DNA from: an uncultured Acetatifactor sp.
GTDB taxonomy: Bacteria; Bacillota; Clostridia; Lachnospirales; Lachnospiraceae
NCBI GenBank assembly: GCA_910578815.1
Contig: CAJTSE010000017.1
Span: 1 to 43,804, forward strand
Direction of reading: 5' to 3'
DNA length: 43,804 nt
Below, piece after piece: positions 41,134 through 43,804 of this stretch (position 1 is its first letter; every line of letters starts with the position of its first letter). Position numbers and translations under genes: made by a program. The notes under the pieces are model-generated. The model was given only the letters and a program-made list of their open reading frames with translations. It ran no database searches and was not told the origin of the DNA.

Positions 41134-43467
41134 TCAATCAATCCGGCCATTGGAAAAGCGGCCTGTGGGAGCAGCAGATCCAGGCTTCTCATCACTTTCT
41201 TCAGCCGTTGCGGGTTGGGACTGACCTGCAACGGATTCTGTGCCTTGGGTCTGCCCCTCGCTGTCTTTTGTGTCCGCAGCCGGAGACTGCACGACAGAAG
41301 AAGGCTGCTGTGCCATCGGCTCAGCGGAAGGAGTCCTGATCGGCTCAGGAACCGCTATCGGCCCCGGCATTTCAATGGCAGGCTCCCGAACAGGATTCGC
41401 CCCGGCTGCCACAGAGTCGGTCTGCTTATTTCCTTCCTGCCTGCTGTCCTCAGGCTTCTTATCCTCCGGCTTCTTATCCTCCGGCTCAGGAATTCCCTTT
41501 TCCCGGCGGTAAATCTCCATGAATTCTTTTCCTGTTATGGTTTCTTTTTCAATTAGAAATTCCGCCAGCTTATCCATCACATCACGGTTTTCCCGAAGCA
41601 GTGAAAGGGCCTTTTCATAACTGACTCTCAGGATCTCAACCACTTCCGCATCTATCTGTGCAGCCGTTTCATCACTACAGTTTAACTCTGTTCTTCCTTC
41701 TAAATACTGGCTTTCCACCGTCGCCAGCCCTACAAGCCCGAACTTTTTACTCATACCGTAACGGGTCACCATATTTCGAGCAATATCCGTTGCCTTCTCA
41801 ATATCGTTTGCTGCTCCTGTAGTCACCGTATCAAACACTACTTCCTCAGCGGCGCGTCCCCCCACCAGGCTAACCAGCATATCTTTCAGCTCCGCCTCAG
41901 TATTCAGATACTTTTCTTCTTCCGGCACGTGCATTACATACCCCAAGGCACCCATGGTACGTGGAACAATCGTGATCTTCTGCACCGGCTCGGAATTTTT
42001 CTGCAAGGCGCTGATCAAAGCGTGCCCCACCTCATGATAGGATACGATTCTTCGCTCTTCCTTGCTCATGATGCGGTCCTTCTTTTCCTTACCTACCAGC
42101 ACCACTTCAACCGCATTAAACAAATCCTTCTGGCAGACATACTCTCTGCCTTCCTTCACCGCATTGATGGCAGCCTCATTAATCATGTTGGCAAGATCGG
42201 AACCCACAGCACCGCTGGTTGCCAGTGCAATGGCGTCCAGATCAACCGTCTCGTCCATCTTTACATCCTTTGCATGAACCTTCAGGATCTCCACTCGTCC
42301 TTTTAAATCCGGTTTATCTACGATGATCCTTCTGTCGAATCGTCCGGGACGCAGCAATGCCTTGTCCAGAATCTCCGGACGGTTGGTAGCTCCCAGTACA
42401 AGAATGCCCTTAGAGGTGTCGAAACCGTCCATTTCCGATAACAGCTGATTCAAAGTCTGCTCACGCTCTTCGTTCCCGCCGCCGTATTTGGAATCACGGC
42501 TTCTGCCGATGGCATCAATCTCGTCTATAAAAATTATACAGGGAGCATTCTTGTTTGCTTCTTTGAATAAATCACGCACACGGCTGGCTCCCACACCCAC
42601 ATATAGCTCGATGAAGTCCGAGCCTGTCAAGGAGAAAAAGGGAACGTGAGCCTCACCCGCCACAGCCTTTGCCAACAATGTCTTTCCTGTTCCGGGAGGG
42701 CCCACCAGCAGCGCTCCTTTGGGCAGCTTCGCGCCAATCTTGGAATACTTCCCCGGATTATGAAGGAAATCTACCACTTCCACCAAGGATTCCTTGGCTT
42801 CATCCTCGCCGGCTACATCCTTAAAGGTAACACCTGTTTCCTTCTGTACATAAACCTTTGCATTATTTTTACCTACACCCATGGGCCCGCCTGCTCCGCC
42901 CATTTTTCGGAACATCAGGCTTAGCAGCAGCCACATCAGCAGGATGGGAAGTACGATGGTAATCAGAATATCCAAAATAGTAGAATTCTTGTGAGGAACA
43001 TAGTGCCCATCAATACCATGCTCTTCCAGGCGCGCCGTCAGCGTTCCCGCGTCCTCCATAAGCATTGTGCAGTATTTTCTCGAAACTCCCTGCAGGGAGC
43101 CGGAAAATGTAAAGCCAGGCACCAAGCCCGGATACCTGTTCCCCGCGTTCTCCTGGGTTTCATCGCGCTTCAGGCTAAAATAAACCTCTCCTGTGGAACG
43201 CACCTCAACATTCTCAACAACGCCGTCCTCAATATATTGAAGAAACTGAGTATAGGAAACCTCTTCCCCCTCCAAACTGCTTCCGAAAAAAAAGTTGGTA
43301 AAAAATACTACCATCAAAATTACCGTCAGCCCTACCAGAAGCAGGGTAACAATCCCCGGCCACTTGGGAGGTTCATTCCTATTATTTCCGCCGTTACCAT
43401 TATTATTTCCGCCGCCAGGTGTCCCGCCGCGGTTTCCGCTGTCATATTGATTCATTTGATTGTCCAT
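41134..43467 (-). CDS. ftsH: FtsH, membrane ATP-dependent zinc protease
   Basis: A 777-residue AAA+ protease that removes unassembled or damaged membrane proteins. A Gly/Asn-rich start (10-30) precedes TM1 (about 38-60), an extracytoplasmic domain, TM2 (about 165-186), the AAA domain with Walker A GPPGTGKT (256-263), Walker B FIDEID (313-318) and an SRH region, and the protease domain with HEVGH (478-482). About 130 residues of Pro/Glu/Ala/Gln-rich tail follow the folded part, starting with tandem PEDKK units; most FtsH proteins end near 600-650 residues. Preceded by a near-consensus promoter and a leader hairpin. Confidence 0.97.
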   Translation of the reverse strand: MDNQMNQYDSGNRGGTPGGGNNNGNGGNNRNEPPKWPGIVTLLLVGLTVILMVVFFTNFFFGSSLEGEEVSYTQFLQYIEDGVVENVEVRSTGEVYFSLKRDETQENAGNRYPGLVPGFTFSGSLQGVSRKYCTMLMEDAGTLTARLEEHGIDGHYVPHKNSTILDILITIVLPILLMWLLLSLMFRKMGGAGGPMGVGKNNAKVYVQKETGVTFKDVAGEDEAKESLVEVVDFLHNPGKYSKIGAKLPKGALLVGPPGTGKTLLAKAVAGEAHVPFFSLTGSDFIELYVGVGASRVRDLFKEANKNAPCIIFIDEIDAIGRSRDSKYGGGNEEREQTLNQLLSEMDGFDTSKGILVLGATNRPEILDKALLRPGRFDRRIIVDKPDLKGRVEILKVHAKDVKMDETVDLDAIALATSGAVGSDLANMINEAAINAVKEGREYVCQKDLFNAVEVVLVGKEKKDRIMSKEERRIVSYHEVGHALISALQKNSEPVQKITIVPRTMGALGYVMHVPEEEKYLNTEAELKDMLVSLVGGRAAEEVVFDTVTTGAANDIEKATDIARNMVTRYGMSKKFGLVGLATVESQYLEGRTELNCSDETAAQIDAEVVEILRVSYEKALSLLRENRDVMDKLAEFLIEKETITGKEFMEIYRREKGIPEPEDKKPEDKKPEDSRQEGNKQTDSVAAGANPVREPAIEMPGPIAVPEPIRTPSAEPMAQQPSSVVQSPAADTKDSEGQTQGTESVAGQSQPATAEESDEKPGSAAPTGRFSNGRID
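41455..41484 (-). repeat. 15-base tandem repeat in the ftsH tail
   Basis: Two exact 15-base copies encode PEDKK PEDKK, followed by a diverged third unit PEDSR. They open the disordered C-terminal extension of FtsH. Confidence 0.85.
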
Positions 43468-43500
43468 AGTAACTCCATTTCTGTTTTCTGCAAATGCAAC

Positions 43501-43525
43501 AGTTCTGCCGGGTTTCCGCAGAACT
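43501..43525 (-). promoter_or_regulatory. hairpin in the ftsH 5' leader
   Basis: AGTTCTGC / GCAGAACT arms with an internal CGG...CCG make a long stem, seven bases downstream of the -10 and 34 bases before the start codon. It could act on mRNA stability or translation. Confidence 0.45.
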
Positions 43526-43531
43526 TATTTT

Positions 43532-43560
43532 ATTATAGAGATAGACAGTCGATAAATCAA
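43532..43560 (-). promoter_or_regulatory. promoter of ftsH
   Basis: On the minus strand TTGATT (43555-43560) and TATAAT (43532-43537) are separated by 17 bases. Confidence 0.8.
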
Positions 43561-43617
43561 TAGCATAAATGTGAAAGAATTCTAAACTTTGTTGTTCCAA
43601 CCGCAGCCATTTTGTGA

Positions 43618-43623
43618 TATGAT
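43618..43623 (+). promoter_or_regulatory. candidate -10 before copy 2 of the structured RNA
   Basis: TGATATGAT, an extended-type -10, sits 10 bases before the conserved GCGACGAATGC start, matching TGATATAAT before copy 1. The -35 is weak; TTGTTC at 43592-43597 would need a 20-base spacer. Confidence 0.4.
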
Positions 43624-43633
43624 GGACGCATAG

Positions 43634-43763
43634 GCGACGAATGCAGGACTGGACGCATAAACATGCACAGCCTGCTTGCAGAGCTGGGCATGCTTATGTG
43701 GACAGGACTATGTGAGTGCAACGAACAGCGAGGAAAACCGCAGGTTTTGCGAGCTTGCATTCG
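43634..43763 (+). ncRNA. candidate structured leader RNA, copy 2 (right edge)
   Basis: On the plus strand GCGACGAATGCAGGACTGGA (43634-43653) matches copy 1 exactly. CGAATGC (43638-43644) pairs with GCATTCG (43757-43763), again a 126-nt span. The first hairpin is longer here: CATAAACATGC with GCATGCTTATG, then CAGC/GCTG, then CTGC-TT-GCAG. The linker GAGTGCAACGAACAGCGAG (43714-43732) differs from copy 1 by one base. The second hairpin is AAAACC-GCA-GGTTTT against AAAAC-GAA-GTTTT in copy 1. Sequence beyond 43763 continues to the edge, so the downstream gene is not visible. Confidence 0.6.
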
Positions 43764-43804
43764 GCGCGCCTCTTGCAGAACAGCCTGCATATAAGCACAT
43801 GGCC

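Noticed and set aside
43557..43790. 77-codon minus-strand frame at the right edge
   Set aside because: It lies within the structured repeat element and reads as repeat-derived sequence without a ribosome binding site.

Overview
The window reads as chromosomal DNA of a gut-type Clostridia member, most likely Lachnospiraceae. The basis is the conserved block hprK - ROK glucokinase - murB - rapZ - whiA - HPr-like - lipid kinase, a class II fructose-bisphosphate aldolase, uvrC and ftsH, with consensus AGGAGG ribosome binding sites and many carbohydrate and signalling genes. Nearly every gene lies on the minus strand; the only clear plus-strand genes are at 10217-12935. I see no rRNA, tRNA or CRISPR array.

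Region 1 (1-15559) is a sensing and glycan-degradation region. It holds a LytTR response regulator with its GHKL histidine kinase, a membrane GGDEF-EAL protein in an operon with a sugar-binding lipoprotein, a GH2 beta-mannosidase, a plus-strand pair (small Cys-rich secreted protein and a propeller/solute-binding lipoprotein) and a GH95 alpha-L-fucosidase. A two-part, 21-bp-period LytTR-like operator sits both in front of the regulator operon and at the left edge, so the regulator probably also controls a gene beyond the edge.

Region 2 (15622-29981) is a compact, AT-rich, ten-gene minus-strand operon that looks like an acquired anti-phage island. Its first four genes (PAPS-reductase-like, DUF4007, large P-loop ATPase, cysteine desulfurase) match the SspABCD single-strand DNA phosphorothioation module. 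The next four (PLD-DEAH helicase, 58-aa protein, SMC-like ATPase, 179-aa protein) resemble a restriction effector set in the place of SspFGH. The operon ends with a stand-alone DUF262 protein and a soluble Ser/Thr protein kinase, which are not part of the described systems. Upstream (30090-31386) are relics of a toxin-antitoxin module, a possible recombinase tail and an unrecognised gene.

Region 3 (31626-43804) is core metabolism and cell-envelope control: fba, lipid kinase, an HPr-like protein with Glu in place of the phosphorylatable His15, whiA, rapZ, murB, glucokinase, hprK, then uvrC and ftsH. The 5' leader of fba and the right edge of the window share a candidate structured RNA. Both copies have identical 126-nt spacing between the closing-helix arms, conserved linkers, and hairpins whose sequences differ while their pairing is kept. 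It follows a promoter-like element in both places. With the defence operon, it is the most interesting item in the window.
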